A DNA stretch of 64,000 nt from Shumkonia mesophila (GTDB taxonomy: Bacteria; Pseudomonadota; Alphaproteobacteria; Rhodospirillales; Shumkoniaceae). Shown here piece by piece: positions 26,288 to 35,081 of this stretch; position 1 is the stretch's first letter; every line of letters begins with the position of its first letter. Under the pieces are notes generated by a model, which was not told the DNA's origin, did not search any database, and saw only the letters and a list, made by a program, of their open reading frames with translations. The translations under genes and the position numbers were made by a program. The stretch spans positions 1 through 64,000 of the forward strand of contig NZ_JAOTID010000005.1 in the NCBI RefSeq assembly GCF_026163695.1, in the 5' to 3' direction.

Positions 26288-27547
26288 CTACCCGCCCGGG
26301 GGGCGGGCCGGCCTGGCTGGATCGCGCGCGGTCAGCGACCGGCGGAGGGGCAACTCCACATGGAAGGTGGTGCCCTTTTCAGGGACGCTTTCGAAATGGA
26401 TGGCGCCGTCAAGGGCGTCGACGATGGCCTTGGTGATGGCGAGGCCCAGCCCGGTTCCCTTCGGGCGGCTGGTGCCCTGGGCCTGGGTGAATTTCTGAAA
26501 AACGTGGGGACGGAAGTCGTCGGGGATGCCCGCGCCGCTGTCGCTGATGCTGTAGCGGACGGTATCTTGGGTGCGGCCGAGATGCGCCCGCACGGTGGCG
26601 CCGGGGGGCGAAAACTTGACGGCGTTGGACATCAGGTTGCCGAGGGCCTGGCGGAGCCGCCGGGGATCGCAGGTGATGACGGGAGACGCCTCGATGGCGG
26701 TTTCGATGGTCACCTGGCGATCGGCGGCGAAAGTCCGCAGATCCTTGCAGGTCTCGGTCAGCAGGGGGCCGGTTTCGACCGGTTCGAAGGAAAAGGCCAG
26801 CTTGCCGGCCTCAAGCTTCTGCATGTCGAGGATGTCGTCGATAAGCTGGCTCAGGACGATGGCGTTGCGATGGCCGATGGTCACCGCCTGGGTGGCCTTT
26901 TCGGGCAGGGCGCCCAGGACGCCGGCGTGCAGCATGCCGAGCGCGCCGCGGATGGAGGTCAGCGGCGTGCGCAGCTCATGCGTGACGACGGAGACGAATT
27001 CGTCCTTCACCATCATGAGCTTGGCTTGTTCCGCCGCCTCCTTCATGGCCGCTTGCAGCGCGATGCGCAGCTCCATCTCGTCGATGGTAAGGCGGGCCAT
27101 GTCCTCCAGCAGCTGGTGGTGGCTCGGGGAAAGCGCGCGGGGCCGGCGGTCGATGACGCACAGCGTGCCCAGGTTGAAGCCGTCGGGCGTGCGCAGCGGG
27201 GCGCCGGCGTAGAAGCGAAACGCGGAGCTGCCGCTCACCAGGGGATTGGCCGAGAAGCGGACATCCTGGGTGGCGTCTTCGACGACCAGGACCTGGTCGG
27301 AGAGGATGGCATGGGCGCAGAAGGCGAGATCGCGGGGGACCTCGGCGAGGTCGATGCCTCGCCGCGCTTTCATCCACTGGCGGTCGCGGTCGATCAGGGA
27401 AACCGCGGCGATGGGCGCGCCCATCGTTTCGGCGACGATGCGCGTGATGCGTTCGAACGGCTCTTCGGGCGGGGTGTCCAGGATGTTGTAGGCGTGAAGC
27501 TTTTGAAGCCGGGACTCTTCGTTCCCGGGGCGTGGTGCGGTGCGCAT
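26288..27547 (-). CDS. GAF-domain sensor histidine kinase
   Basis: A 419-residue soluble kinase. An N-terminal GAF domain (about 22-165) starts RLQKLHAYNILDTPPEEPF, the typical lead-in of this kinase group. HisKA carries the phospho-His in FVSVVTHELRTPLTSI (about 216), and HATPase_c has NLMSNAVKFSPPG, DSGAGIP and GTGLGLAIT. There is no membrane segment or receiver domain and no cognate regulator beside it. The tail is a short Arg/Pro-rich stretch. The GAF ligand is unknown. Confidence 0.92.
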   Translation of the reverse strand: MRTAPRPGNEESRLQKLHAYNILDTPPEEPFERITRIVAETMGAPIAAVSLIDRDRQWMKARRGIDLAEVPRDLAFCAHAILSDQVLVVEDATQDVRFSANPLVSGSSAFRFYAGAPLRTPDGFNLGTLCVIDRRPRALSPSHHQLLEDMARLTIDEMELRIALQAAMKEAAEQAKLMMVKDEFVSVVTHELRTPLTSIRGALGMLHAGVLGALPEKATQAVTIGHRNAIVLSQLIDDILDMQKLEAGKLAFSFEPVETGPLLTETCKDLRTFAADRQVTIETAIEASPVITCDPRRLRQALGNLMSNAVKFSPPGATVRAHLGRTQDTVRYSISDSGAGIPDDFRPHVFQKFTQAQGTSRPKGTGLGLAITKAIVDALDGAIHFESVPEKGTTFHVELPLRRSLTARDPARPARPPGG

Positions 27548-27663
27548 GGCTCTACGGACGGTGCGAAACCGTCTTCCCAGTCTGCACCTCCCCCAGCGCG
27601 AGGTAATGCCATGTCGCGATTCGGGTCAATCGAAATCTGTCGGCGGCCCCGGCGGTCAGTCGT

Positions 27664-28344
27664 TCAGCCCAGCGAGCCGAGACGGGCCGGTTTCGTGCCG
27701 GAGGCGTGGGCGGCCTGGGCGAGAAACAGCTCGGCGGCGGCGAGCGCATCGGCCAGCGCGTTGTGGGCGCGGTAGCGCGGCAGGCCATAGCGGGCGCGCG
27801 TAGGCCCCAGGCGCAGATCGCCGTCCCCCGTCTCGCGGCCCTCGATGATGAGCGCGCGCCGCTCCAGCGCCAGGGTGCAGATGAAGGGGGCGGTCAGCGG
27901 CCGGCCGTACAGGCGCCGGCAGGCGGCGCTCAGGAACTGGCGCTCGATACGGGCGTGGTGGGCGATCGCCACCCGCCCGGCCAGGGCGGCGAGCAGGCGG
28001 GGCAGCATCTCGGCCAGGGGCGGCGCCGCCGCCAGGGCGCCGTCGAGGAGGCCGTGGATGACCGCCGTTTTGTCCGGTACCCGGCCCAGCGGGCGGACCA
28101 GGTGGTAGGCGGCCCCGGCCAGCCGGACCCGGCCTCCGGCAATCGGCACATAGCCGATGCTGAGGATTTCGTCGGTTTCGGGGTCAAGCCCGGTGGTTTC
28201 CAGGTCGATGGCCAGCAGGTCCGCCCGATCGTAGGGGGTGGCGGGGGCGGGGACGTCGTGGCCGTAGTAGTCGCGCAACGGCCCCGGCGGAGCGCGCCAG
28301 GCCAGCCAGCGGCGGCCGAGGGAAAAGGCGGAGAGGGGACGCAT
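27664..28344 (-). CDS. DnaQ-like 3'-5' exonuclease of the DUF294/ActP cluster
   Basis: A 226-residue DEDD-family exonuclease. Exo I is LLAIDLETTGLDPETDEIL (Asp and Glu metal ligands), Exo II lies around GRVAIAHHARIERQFL, and Exo III reads YRAHNALADALAAAELFL (His and Asp). The start at 28344 is the first Met preceding the domain; the longer open frame upstream is a shadow of the DUF294 gene. Only 20 bases separate it from the end of that gene. Exonucleases of this type recur beside DUF294 proteins and acetate-type symporters, suggesting a conserved but unexplained functional link. Confidence 0.88.
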   Translation of the reverse strand: MRPLSAFSLGRRWLAWRAPPGPLRDYYGHDVPAPATPYDRADLLAIDLETTGLDPETDEILSIGYVPIAGGRVRLAGAAYHLVRPLGRVPDKTAVIHGLLDGALAAAPPLAEMLPRLLAALAGRVAIAHHARIERQFLSAACRRLYGRPLTAPFICTLALERRALIIEGRETGDGDLRLGPTRARYGLPRYRAHNALADALAAAELFLAQAAHASGTKPARLGSLG

Positions 28345-28364
28345 GCTCAAATCGCCCGGCCGGA

Positions 28365-30224
28365 TCAGAACCGGGCCGTCTGATAGGTGTCGGCCAGCAC
28401 CGCCTGGGTCGATTTGACGACCGCGAAGGCGTCCTTCAAATGGGTCCGCTCGAAGCTGGAAAGGTCGCCGGGTTCGAGGAAGTTGTTGGCCTCCTGGCCC
28501 TGGCGGATCATGCGCGCCTGATGGCGGATGCGCATCAGGCTGATGAATTCGAAGGCGTCGCGCAGGTCGGCGGCGCTGTCGGCGCTCAGCGCCCCGGCCT
28601 GATGCGCCGCCTCGAGCCGTTCGCGGGTGTTGACCGCGGGCACGCCGGCGGCCAGCGCGAAGACGCGGGCGATATCGACGATGGGGCCGATGCCGGTGTG
28701 CTTGAGGTCGAGCATGCGGTCGTGCTGGCCGCCGCGGATGAGCACGAGGTTGCGGAAGAATCCGAGCGGCGGGTGATGTTGCACGGCGTTGCTGGCCATG
28801 TAGCCCTGGAAGATGCGGTTCCGGCGCGTGTGTTCCAGGATCGTCGGCTGCAGGGCTTCCATAAGCGATGCCTCGCCGTGGACCTGCCGCAGATCGAAGA
28901 AGACGCTGGAAAACAGCAGGGCCTTCGGTTCCGGCTGCTCGATCCATTGCAGGAAGTAGCGCGTCCAGCGGGCCAGCGGCTGGCGCCATTCGTCGGTCAT
29001 CGCCATCATGCCGCCCGGGCAGTAGACATAGCCGCAGGCGGCCAGCCCGTCGCAGACGAAGTGGCTGAGATCGTGGAAATAGGCGCCGTGCTTCGTGGCG
29101 TCGTAGGCATCGTCGAGCACCAGGACGTTGTCCTGGTCGGAGCGCGCGGTCTGCTCGTGGCGCCCCTGCGAGCCGGCCGCCAGCCAGGCGTATGGCACCG
29201 GCGGCGGGCCCAGCCGGCGCTCGGCCAGTTGGATGAGGCGCACGGTCGCCGCATCGGTCAGGGTCGAGACGACGTGGCCGATGTGGTGCGCCGTGGCGCC
29301 CGATTCGGCCAGGTGGAGGACCAGTTCCGGCAGGTGGGCCAGAACCCGGGCGAGGCCCTCCGGCGAGGTCTGCTTGTGGACGTCGCCGGCCAGGAAGATG
29401 GTCGAGGTGGTCTGCGTCTCGACGAGGTTGGTGGTGGTGATGCAGCCGGCGATGGCGCCGTCGCGCACCACCGGCAGATGGTGGACGTTGTTGCGGGCCA
29501 TGGTCAGCAGGGCGTCGAAGCCGTAGTCGTCGGCCCCGATGCAGATGGGATCGCGCGTCATCACGCGCCTCAGCGGGGTGTCGGCGTCGAGGCCCTCGGC
29601 GGCCACCCGGATGCGCAGGTCGCGATCGGTGAAGATGCCGTCGAGCCGGCCCTCCTCGGTGACCAACAGGCAGGAAACCCGCTCGTCGCGCATCCGGATC
29701 GCCGCTTCGCGGACCGAGGCCGTGGGGCCGATGGTGACCGGCGGGCGGGACAGCATGTCGCCGACCCTGACGCCGAGCAGGTTGATTTCCCGCCGGCTGT
29801 CGGAAAGGTCCAGCGAAGCCTTCAGGCGGCCGCCGCCCATCGGCGCGAAATAGTAGTCGACTTGGCGGTGGGTCTGGCGCAGGCGCTCGAAGGCCGCGGC
29901 CGGCAGCAGATAGAGCAGGCTGTCCTCGATGGCGACGCTGCGGTTGATGGCGGTGCCGCCACGCAGCAGGCTGCGCACGCCGCAGAAATCGCCCTCGCCG
30001 AGGCGGGCCAGAAGCTGGCCGTCGGCGTCGTGGGTTTCGATGGCGCCCGAGCGGACGATGTGGAGGAACTCTACCTTGTCGCCAGGTTCGATCAGGCGGT
30101 TGCCCTTGCGGGCGTAGCGGATATCGATGGTCCGCACGACGTCGTGCAGCTTGGCGGCGGGCAGCAGGTCGAACGGGTGGTGGGCGGCGAGGAAGTCGCG
30201 GATCTCGGCGAGTTCGGCGTCCAT
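28365..30224 (-). CDS. cNMP-binding / CBS / DUF294 nucleotidyltransferase-like signalling protein
   Basis: A 619-residue cytoplasmic protein. Domains in order: cyclic-nucleotide-binding fold (about 10-130), a pair of CBS domains (about 155-275; ERVSCLLVTEEGRLDGIFTD is the first), a DUF294 nucleotidyltransferase domain (about 300-440, with GSQGRHEQTARSDQDNVLV carrying the GS and DxD-like residues), and DUF294_C to the end. CBS pairs sense adenylates. In other bacteria such proteins sit next to ActP-type symporters and are thought to regulate them by nucleotidylation or ligand sensing. Here the symporter lies divergent, across one unknown gene. Confidence 0.9.
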   Translation of the reverse strand: MDAELAEIRDFLAAHHPFDLLPAAKLHDVVRTIDIRYARKGNRLIEPGDKVEFLHIVRSGAIETHDADGQLLARLGEGDFCGVRSLLRGGTAINRSVAIEDSLLYLLPAAAFERLRQTHRQVDYYFAPMGGGRLKASLDLSDSRREINLLGVRVGDMLSRPPVTIGPTASVREAAIRMRDERVSCLLVTEEGRLDGIFTDRDLRIRVAAEGLDADTPLRRVMTRDPICIGADDYGFDALLTMARNNVHHLPVVRDGAIAGCITTTNLVETQTTSTIFLAGDVHKQTSPEGLARVLAHLPELVLHLAESGATAHHIGHVVSTLTDAATVRLIQLAERRLGPPPVPYAWLAAGSQGRHEQTARSDQDNVLVLDDAYDATKHGAYFHDLSHFVCDGLAACGYVYCPGGMMAMTDEWRQPLARWTRYFLQWIEQPEPKALLFSSVFFDLRQVHGEASLMEALQPTILEHTRRNRIFQGYMASNAVQHHPPLGFFRNLVLIRGGQHDRMLDLKHTGIGPIVDIARVFALAAGVPAVNTRERLEAAHQAGALSADSAADLRDAFEFISLMRIRHQARMIRQGQEANNFLEPGDLSSFERTHLKDAFAVVKSTQAVLADTYQTARF

Positions 30225-30254
30225 GGCGTCGTCCCCTGCGTTACCGATCGGCGG

Positions 30255-30881
30255 TCATGCCGGCTGCACGGCGCCCAGCGCACGCAACTCGGCGACCACC
30301 GCCGGGCCGTCGATCTGCTGTTCGAACTCATGGGCCAGTCCGACCATCAGGAATTGAACGCCGGCCACCGCCGCCGGCTTGTCCGGCTTGCGCAGGCGTT
30401 CGTGAATCGGCAGGGCGTCGAAAATCCGCCCGCCCGCCGTTTCGGCGATCTCGCGGATCGCCTTCGCCGGCGCCGCCTGGTGCTCCTGCAGGCGAACGCG
30501 CAGGGCCTCGGTGTCGGCCGCCCAGCCGTGCGGCCGGTTGGCGGGCGCCGGCTGAGCGGCCAGGATGTCGCCGTGCAGGCGGAGGAGGCCGCGGGCCAGT
30601 TCCTCCGGGTGGTTTTCGGCGAGCGGCCGCAGATGGGCCTCTGCTACCAACACGAGATCGGCAAGCACGGCGGCATAGCCTTCCCAGATGGCGGCATCGT
30701 AGGCGTCGGCGAACATCTTTTCCCTGATCAGCTCGTAGATCGGCAGGCTCGTCTTGACCAGACAATAACCGACGATTGTTTTCTGGCTGACCAGGGAAGC
30801 GTTACGGTCGAGGAAGGCCGCCAGCGAAGCTGCGGACGCCACCTTTTTTACACGTTTCTGCCGAAGCAACCCCTTGAACAT
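30255..30881 (-). CDS. Hypothetical protein of the DUF294/ActP cluster
   Basis: A 208-residue protein if started at 30881 (MFKGLLRQKRVKK), where a GAGGTAAAG run gives a ribosome site. The frame remains open to 30938. The N-terminus is very basic; the rest is predicted helical, with a short hydrophobic patch around QKTIVGYCLVKTSLPIYELI and no signal peptide. I do not recognise a domain. It is upstream of the DUF294 gene on the same strand (30-bp gap) and divergent from the DUF4212/symporter pair, so it probably belongs to the same functional unit. Confidence 0.72.
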   Translation of the reverse strand: MFKGLLRQKRVKKVASAASLAAFLDRNASLVSQKTIVGYCLVKTSLPIYELIREKMFADAYDAAIWEGYAAVLADLVLVAEAHLRPLAENHPEELARGLLRLHGDILAAQPAPANRPHGWAADTEALRVRLQEHQAAPAKAIREIAETAGGRIFDALPIHERLRKPDKPAAVAGVQFLMVGLAHEFEQQIDGPAVVAELRALGAVQPA

Positions 30882-30922
30882 GCTTTTCTTTACCTCATGT
30901 ACAACCGGCACACCCGTGGCGG

Positions 30923-30950
30923 TTGACGGATATTGCATGTGAAATATGAT
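30923..30950 (+). promoter_or_regulatory. Strong sigma-70 promoter of the DUF4212-symporter operon
   Basis: TTGACG (30923-30928), 16-base spacer, TATGAT (30945-30950) in an AT-rich patch. It gives a 5' leader of about 180 bases before the DUF4212 start at 31137. Confidence 0.65.
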
Positions 30951-30966
30951 AATGATAGTCTCTAAT
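30948..30966. promoter_or_regulatory. Fur-box-like sequence overlapping the symporter promoter
   Basis: GATAATGATAGTCTCTAAT matches 14 of 19 positions of the classical Fur box GATAATGATAATCATTATC, nearly all in the left half. It overlaps the -10 element and likely start point. Alphaproteobacterial Fur/Mur/Irr sites differ from the E. coli consensus, so this is tentative. Confidence 0.3.
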
Positions 30967-31136
30967 GCAAATAACTATAATTACCGACAATGGGGCAACT
31001 TCACGAGGCGGGGCAACCGCTAACTTCCGCTTCAGTCGACGGCACGGCCACGAATGATTATGCCGCCGTCGACGGGGGATCTGTAGCTGGAATTTCCAGG
31101 AAAGCTATACAACCACAGATACATGGAGCAGGCGGT

Positions 31137-31409
31137 ATGACAGACGCAAGTCAGATCAGTCCAGAGAAGCGTGCGGAGCACTGGAGGCGAACGTCGCGGC
31201 TGATGTGGAACCTGATGTTTTGGTGGTTCGTTTTCAGTTTCGGCGTTCACATTTTTGCCGTTCAGCTGAACGGGATCACCTTTTTGGGCTTTCCCCTGGG
31301 CTTCTACATGGCCGCGCAGGGTTCGTTGATCGCGTTCGTCGTCCTCTGTTTCTGGAACGCCAAGTCCCAGAACCGGTTGGACGAGGAATACGGCGTGGCC
31401 GAGGATTGA
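31137..31409 (+). CDS. DUF4212 small subunit of a sodium:solute symporter
   Basis: A 90-residue protein with two transmembrane helices (about 23-45 and 55-75). DUF4212 family features are the HWRRTSRLMWNLMFWWFVFSF start, GFPLGFYMAAQGSL and the tail NRLDEEYGV. Such proteins are always encoded just before an ActP-like symporter, as here (13 bases between genes), and are taken to be its small partner. The start at 31137 follows GGAGCAGGCGGT. Confidence 0.93.
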   Translation: MTDASQISPEKRAEHWRRTSRLMWNLMFWWFVFSFGVHIFAVQLNGITFLGFPLGFYMAAQGSLIAFVVLCFWNAKSQNRLDEEYGVAED

Positions 31410-31422
31410 GGGGGGCAGCACC

Positions 31423-33225
31423 GTGGCTATCAGCTCTACGATTGACAGTAAGAAGGGCGGGTTTCTCGGGAACCTGGGGAAAATCTACGGCGGCTACGCG
31501 GGGGCCTTCATCGGCTTTACCCTCGTTCTGGCCGTCCTCGAACAGATGGGACTGGGTAGCAAGATCATCGGCTACGCCTTCATGTTCCTGACCATCGCGG
31601 TGTACGCCTACATCGGCTTCCTGTCGCGGACGATGGAACTGTCGGAGTACTACGTGGCAGGGCGCGCCGTTCCCGCCCTTTACAACGGCATGGCGACCGG
31701 CGCCGACTGGATGAGCGCGGCATCATTCATCTCGATGGCCGGCGGCCTTTACCTCGGCGGGTACAGCGGTCTCGGCTACGTCCTCGGGTGGACGGGCGGC
31801 TACGTTCTGGTGGCCGTTCTGCTCGCCCCCTATCTGCGCAAGTTCGGACAGTTCACCGTGCCGGACTTCCTGGGCGTGCGTTACGAAGGCAACACGGCCC
31901 GCTTCATCGGCGTCGTCGTGCTGTTCTCGGCGTCGTTCACCTACATCGTCGCCCAAACCTACGGCATCGGCATCATCACCTCGCGGTTCCTGGGCATTCC
32001 CTTCGAGATCGCCATCTTCGCCGGCCTCCTCGGCATCCTGGTGTGCTCGATGCTGGGCGGCATGCGGGCGGTGACCTGGACCCAGGTGGCCCAGTACATC
32101 ATTCTCATCATTGCCTATCTGGTGCCGGTGGTCTGGCTGTCGACCAAGCTCTACGGCATTCCGATACCGGAACTGACCTATGGCCAGGCACTGACCCAGA
32201 TTGCCGAGCTCGAGAAGCAACTGGGCATCGTCAAGCCGCACGCCGCCGCCTTTGTCGACGCGGCGGGGCAGTTCAGCTGGAGCGAGTTCAACAACTTCTG
32301 GTCGCTGGTCCTCTGCCTGATGGTCGGCACCGCCTCGCTGCCGCACATCCTGATGCGCTACTTCACCACGCCCAACGTGCGCGAAGCGCGCCTGTCGGTG
32401 GCCTGGAGCATCTTCTTCATCTTCCTGCTGTACTTCACGGCGCCGGCCTATGCGGCGTTCGCCAAGCTGGAAGTCTACTCCAACGTCATCGGGCAGCCCA
32501 TCGCCAGCCTGCCGGCCTGGGTGCAGAACTGGTCGCAGGTCGGTGGCCTGTTGACGTTGAAGGACGCCAACGCCGACGGCATCCTCCAGCTTCAGGAATT
32601 GGTCATCAACCAGGACATCATCGTCCTCTCGATGCCCGAAATCGCCGGTCTGCCCTACGTGATCTCGGGGCTGGTGGCGGCGGGCGGCCTCGCCGCCGCG
32701 TTGTCCACCGCCGACGGTCTGCTGCTGGCCATCGCCAACGCGCTCAGCCATGACATCTATTACAAGATGCTCAATCCGAAGGCGAGCACGGCCCGCCGTC
32801 TGATCGTCGCCCGCGTGCTGCTTGTCGGCGTCGCCCTCCTGGCGGCGGCCGTGGCCGGCACCCGGCCGTCCGGCATCATCCAGATGGTGGCCTGGGCGTT
32901 CTCGCTGGCGGCGGCGGGGCTGTTCGCTCCGCTGGTGCTGGGGATCTGGTGGAAACGGACGTCCTCGACCGGCGCCATCCTCGGCATGCTGTCCGGCTTC
33001 GGCGTCTGCCTCTACTACCTCATCGCCACGCGGTACTTCGACATGCCCCTGTGGTTCGGCATCCGCAACATCTCGAGCGCGTTGTTCGGTTTGCCGGTGG
33101 CGTTCATCGTGACCTGGCTGGTCAGCCTGGTCACCCCGGCGCCGTCCCGCCAGATGCAGGAGTTCGTCGATTCGATCCGCACCCCACGCGGCGACGTCGC
33201 ATGGGCTGGCAAAGTGCACGAATGA
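31423..33225 (+). CDS. ActP-like sodium:solute symporter
   Basis: A 600-residue SSS-family permease with about 13 hydrophobic segments. The start is GTG at 31423 after a GGGGGGCAG run. Typical features are EYYVAGRAVPALYNGMATG, ADWMSAASFISMAGG, the SLPHILMRYFTTPNVREAR stretch and LAAALSTADGLLLAIANALS. Members with a DUF4212 partner are annotated as the VC_2705 subfamily; acetate or a related short-chain acid is the probable substrate. An insertion at about 245-285 and another around GLLTLKDANADGILQLQEL (an EF-hand-like DANADGILQ) are notable. A terminator follows. Confidence 0.93.
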   Translation: MAISSTIDSKKGGFLGNLGKIYGGYAGAFIGFTLVLAVLEQMGLGSKIIGYAFMFLTIAVYAYIGFLSRTMELSEYYVAGRAVPALYNGMATGADWMSAASFISMAGGLYLGGYSGLGYVLGWTGGYVLVAVLLAPYLRKFGQFTVPDFLGVRYEGNTARFIGVVVLFSASFTYIVAQTYGIGIITSRFLGIPFEIAIFAGLLGILVCSMLGGMRAVTWTQVAQYIILIIAYLVPVVWLSTKLYGIPIPELTYGQALTQIAELEKQLGIVKPHAAAFVDAAGQFSWSEFNNFWSLVLCLMVGTASLPHILMRYFTTPNVREARLSVAWSIFFIFLLYFTAPAYAAFAKLEVYSNVIGQPIASLPAWVQNWSQVGGLLTLKDANADGILQLQELVINQDIIVLSMPEIAGLPYVISGLVAAGGLAAALSTADGLLLAIANALSHDIYYKMLNPKASTARRLIVARVLLVGVALLAAAVAGTRPSGIIQMVAWAFSLAAAGLFAPLVLGIWWKRTSSTGAILGMLSGFGVCLYYLIATRYFDMPLWFGIRNISSALFGLPVAFIVTWLVSLVTPAPSRQMQEFVDSIRTPRGDVAWAGKVHE

Positions 33226-33248
33226 TTGTGCTAAACTGGTAATCCCTG

Positions 33249-33282
33249 GGGGCGGAGCCTTCGCGGGCTCCGCCCCTTCCTT
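33249..33282 (+). terminator. Rho-independent terminator after the symporter
   Basis: Perfect 11-bp stem GGGGCGGAGCC (33249-33259) / GGCTCCGCCCC (33266-33276) with a TTCGCG loop and trailing TTCCTT. Confidence 0.88.
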
Positions 33283-33304
33283 CGCAAGCAGGAATGGGCG
33301 TTTC

Positions 33305-33622
33305 ATGTCGGGTCAGGACATCTGGTGGACGTACTGGTACTTCCACCTGCCGAACTACGTTTTTTCGGTTCTCTTTTACACGCTTTTCGGGCGCTTTCTC
33401 CTCGGCCTCTTCCTGCCGGCCAATTCGCCCAACTACATCTACCGCTGGTTTTGCCGACTGACCGGCTGGTTCATGCGGCCGGTCGACTTCATCACCCCGC
33501 GCGCCATACCCCGTGGGTTGCTGGCGCCGGTGGCGGCATTCTGGGTGGTGGCGTTGCGCATCGTCTTCTTCATGCTGATGTTCGCGGCCGGGCTGACGCC
33601 GCGAATGGCCGGCGCCTTCTGA
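33305..33622 (+). CDS. Small membrane protein resembling the YggT family
   Basis: A 105-residue protein with two clear hydrophobic segments (about 15-38 and 70-98). The central LPANSPNYIYRWFCRLTGWF and MRPVDFITPRAIPRG strongly recall the YggT pattern (PxSPN, RLT, RPxxxxxP). YggT proteins are small membrane proteins linked to osmotic tolerance and cell-envelope functions. It begins just past the symporter terminator, so it is a separate unit with the next gene. Confidence 0.7.
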   Translation: MSGQDIWWTYWYFHLPNYVFSVLFYTLFGRFLLGLFLPANSPNYIYRWFCRLTGWFMRPVDFITPRAIPRGLLAPVAAFWVVALRIVFFMLMFAAGLTPRMAGAF

Positions 33623-33635
33623 TCGCGGCCGCCCC

Positions 33636-33953
33636 ATGATCAGCCGTCAATTCCTGTTCGTCCTCGTCATCGGCCTGTGCATCGTGAACGGCCTGTTCTC
33701 GCCTTACCTGCAGGTTGCGGTGCCGGTCACCACGGTGCTGCTGCCGGAATTGTTCCCGAAGACCGTCCACTGGGTTTTGATGTTCTCCTCGATCCTGGTG
33801 TCGACGGCGACGCTGCTGGGTTCCGGGGTGCCGGCCGCCCTCTGGGAAAGGCTCGCCGAGGGCGATGTCCAAAGCCGGGTTTCGATGTGGATCTGGCTGG
33901 CCGGCGCGGCGCTGCTGACCTTTCCCGCGGCGCAGGTTTTCCTGCGCCCCTAG
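33636..33953 (+). CDS. Small hypothetical membrane protein
   Basis: A 105-residue protein with three hydrophobic stretches (about 5-35, 45-65, 85-103). It is encoded 13 bases after the YggT-like gene, so the two are probably co-translated. I do not recognise a family. Composition is alphaproteobacterial and in keeping with neighbours. Confidence 0.68.
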   Translation: MISRQFLFVLVIGLCIVNGLFSPYLQVAVPVTTVLLPELFPKTVHWVLMFSSILVSTATLLGSGVPAALWERLAEGDVQSRVSMWIWLAGAALLTFPAAQVFLRP

Positions 33954-33999
33954 CGGCGCTTCCCGGCCGATTTTTCCAGGGGCCGGGGCCGATCCCCGT

Positions 34000-34027
34000 T
34001 TGACGTGGCCGGCCGGAGCGCTAATAT
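34000..34027 (+). promoter_or_regulatory. Strong sigma-70 promoter of the DMT exporter gene
   Basis: TTGACG (34000-34005), 16-base spacer, TAATAT (34022-34027), giving a leader of about 60 bases before the ATG at 34097. Confidence 0.65.
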
Positions 34028-34096
34028 CCGCCCGTCTCCAAGCCGGTGGCGCCCGCTGCCGCCGGCCGCCGCCCATCCCCACGAGGACCGCTCCGC

Positions 34097-35014
34097 ATGA
34101 CCCGCCTCCAGGCCAACATGGTGCTGCTTGTCACCGCCGTCGTCTGGGGGACGACGTTCGCCGTCCAGCAACTGGCGATGGCGCACATCGGGCCGATGAT
34201 CTACACCGGCGCCCGTTTCCTGCTGGGCGCGCTGATGGTCCTGCCGTTGGCCCTGGTCCAGGGCCGGCGGCTGAAACGCGCCGCGGATTGGCGGCTGGCG
34301 CCGTCCGACCGCCTCGGGCTCCTCGTCCTCGGGGTCTGCCTTTTCGTGGGCGCCCTGCTTCAGCAGATCGGCATCACCTATACCACGGTTTCGAACGCCG
34401 GCTTCCTGACGGCCCTCTACGTTCCGCTGACGCCGTTGATGGCGCTCGTCTTCCTGCGCCAGGTGCCGCATTGGGTGGTCTGGCCCGCCGCCGCTGGCTG
34501 CACGATGGGCGCCTACATCCTGGCGGGCGGCGACATCACGGCGATAGGAACAGGCGACCTGTGGGTGATCGCCGGGGCCTTCTTCTGGGCCATCCACGTG
34601 CTGCTGGTCGGCGCCCTGGCCCGGCGCACCGGCGCGCCCTTCGTCGTCGCCTGCGCCCAGTTTTTCGTCTGCGCCGCCCTCGGCCTCGTCTGGGGCGCGG
34701 CCAGCGAGCCGGCAAGCCTGACAGCCCTGATCGCCGCCGCCCCCTACATCGCCTATGGCGGGGTGATGTCGGTCGGCATCGGCTTCACCCTTCAGGTGGT
34801 CGGCCAGGCGCACACGCCGGCGCCGGACGCCGCCATCATCCTGTCGTCGGAGACGGTGTTCGCGGCGCTGACCGGCATGGCCTTCCTGGGCGAGCGGCTG
34901 GGCGCCCTCGAACTGTTCGGTTGCGCATTGATTCTGGCCGGCGTCCTGATGGTGGAACTGCTGCCGGCCCGCCTTCCTTCCCGTCGCCCCGGGCAGGCTT
35001 CCGTCGGGCATTGA
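34097..35014 (+). CDS. EamA/RhaT family DMT-superfamily exporter
   Basis: A 305-residue protein with ten hydrophobic helices made of two EamA repeats; the first begins LLVTAVVWGTTFAVQQLA, the second near LWVIAGAFFWAIHVLLVG. The proline-containing end motif SSETVFAALTGMAFLGERLG is a family hallmark. Such carriers export amino acids or metabolites; the substrate cannot be read from sequence. Start at 34097 is supported by GAGGACC upstream and a strong promoter. The dehydrogenase gene follows after 67 bases, so they may share a message. Confidence 0.92.
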   Translation: MTRLQANMVLLVTAVVWGTTFAVQQLAMAHIGPMIYTGARFLLGALMVLPLALVQGRRLKRAADWRLAPSDRLGLLVLGVCLFVGALLQQIGITYTTVSNAGFLTALYVPLTPLMALVFLRQVPHWVVWPAAAGCTMGAYILAGGDITAIGTGDLWVIAGAFFWAIHVLLVGALARRTGAPFVVACAQFFVCAALGLVWGAASEPASLTALIAAAPYIAYGGVMSVGIGFTLQVVGQAHTPAPDAAIILSSETVFAALTGMAFLGERLGALELFGCALILAGVLMVELLPARLPSRRPGQASVGH

Positions 35015-35081
35015 CATGCTCTTTTCGAAGGAGGATGGTCGGCCCCCACGGCCTCGCAGAAAAGCCGACGGAGAGAACGTG

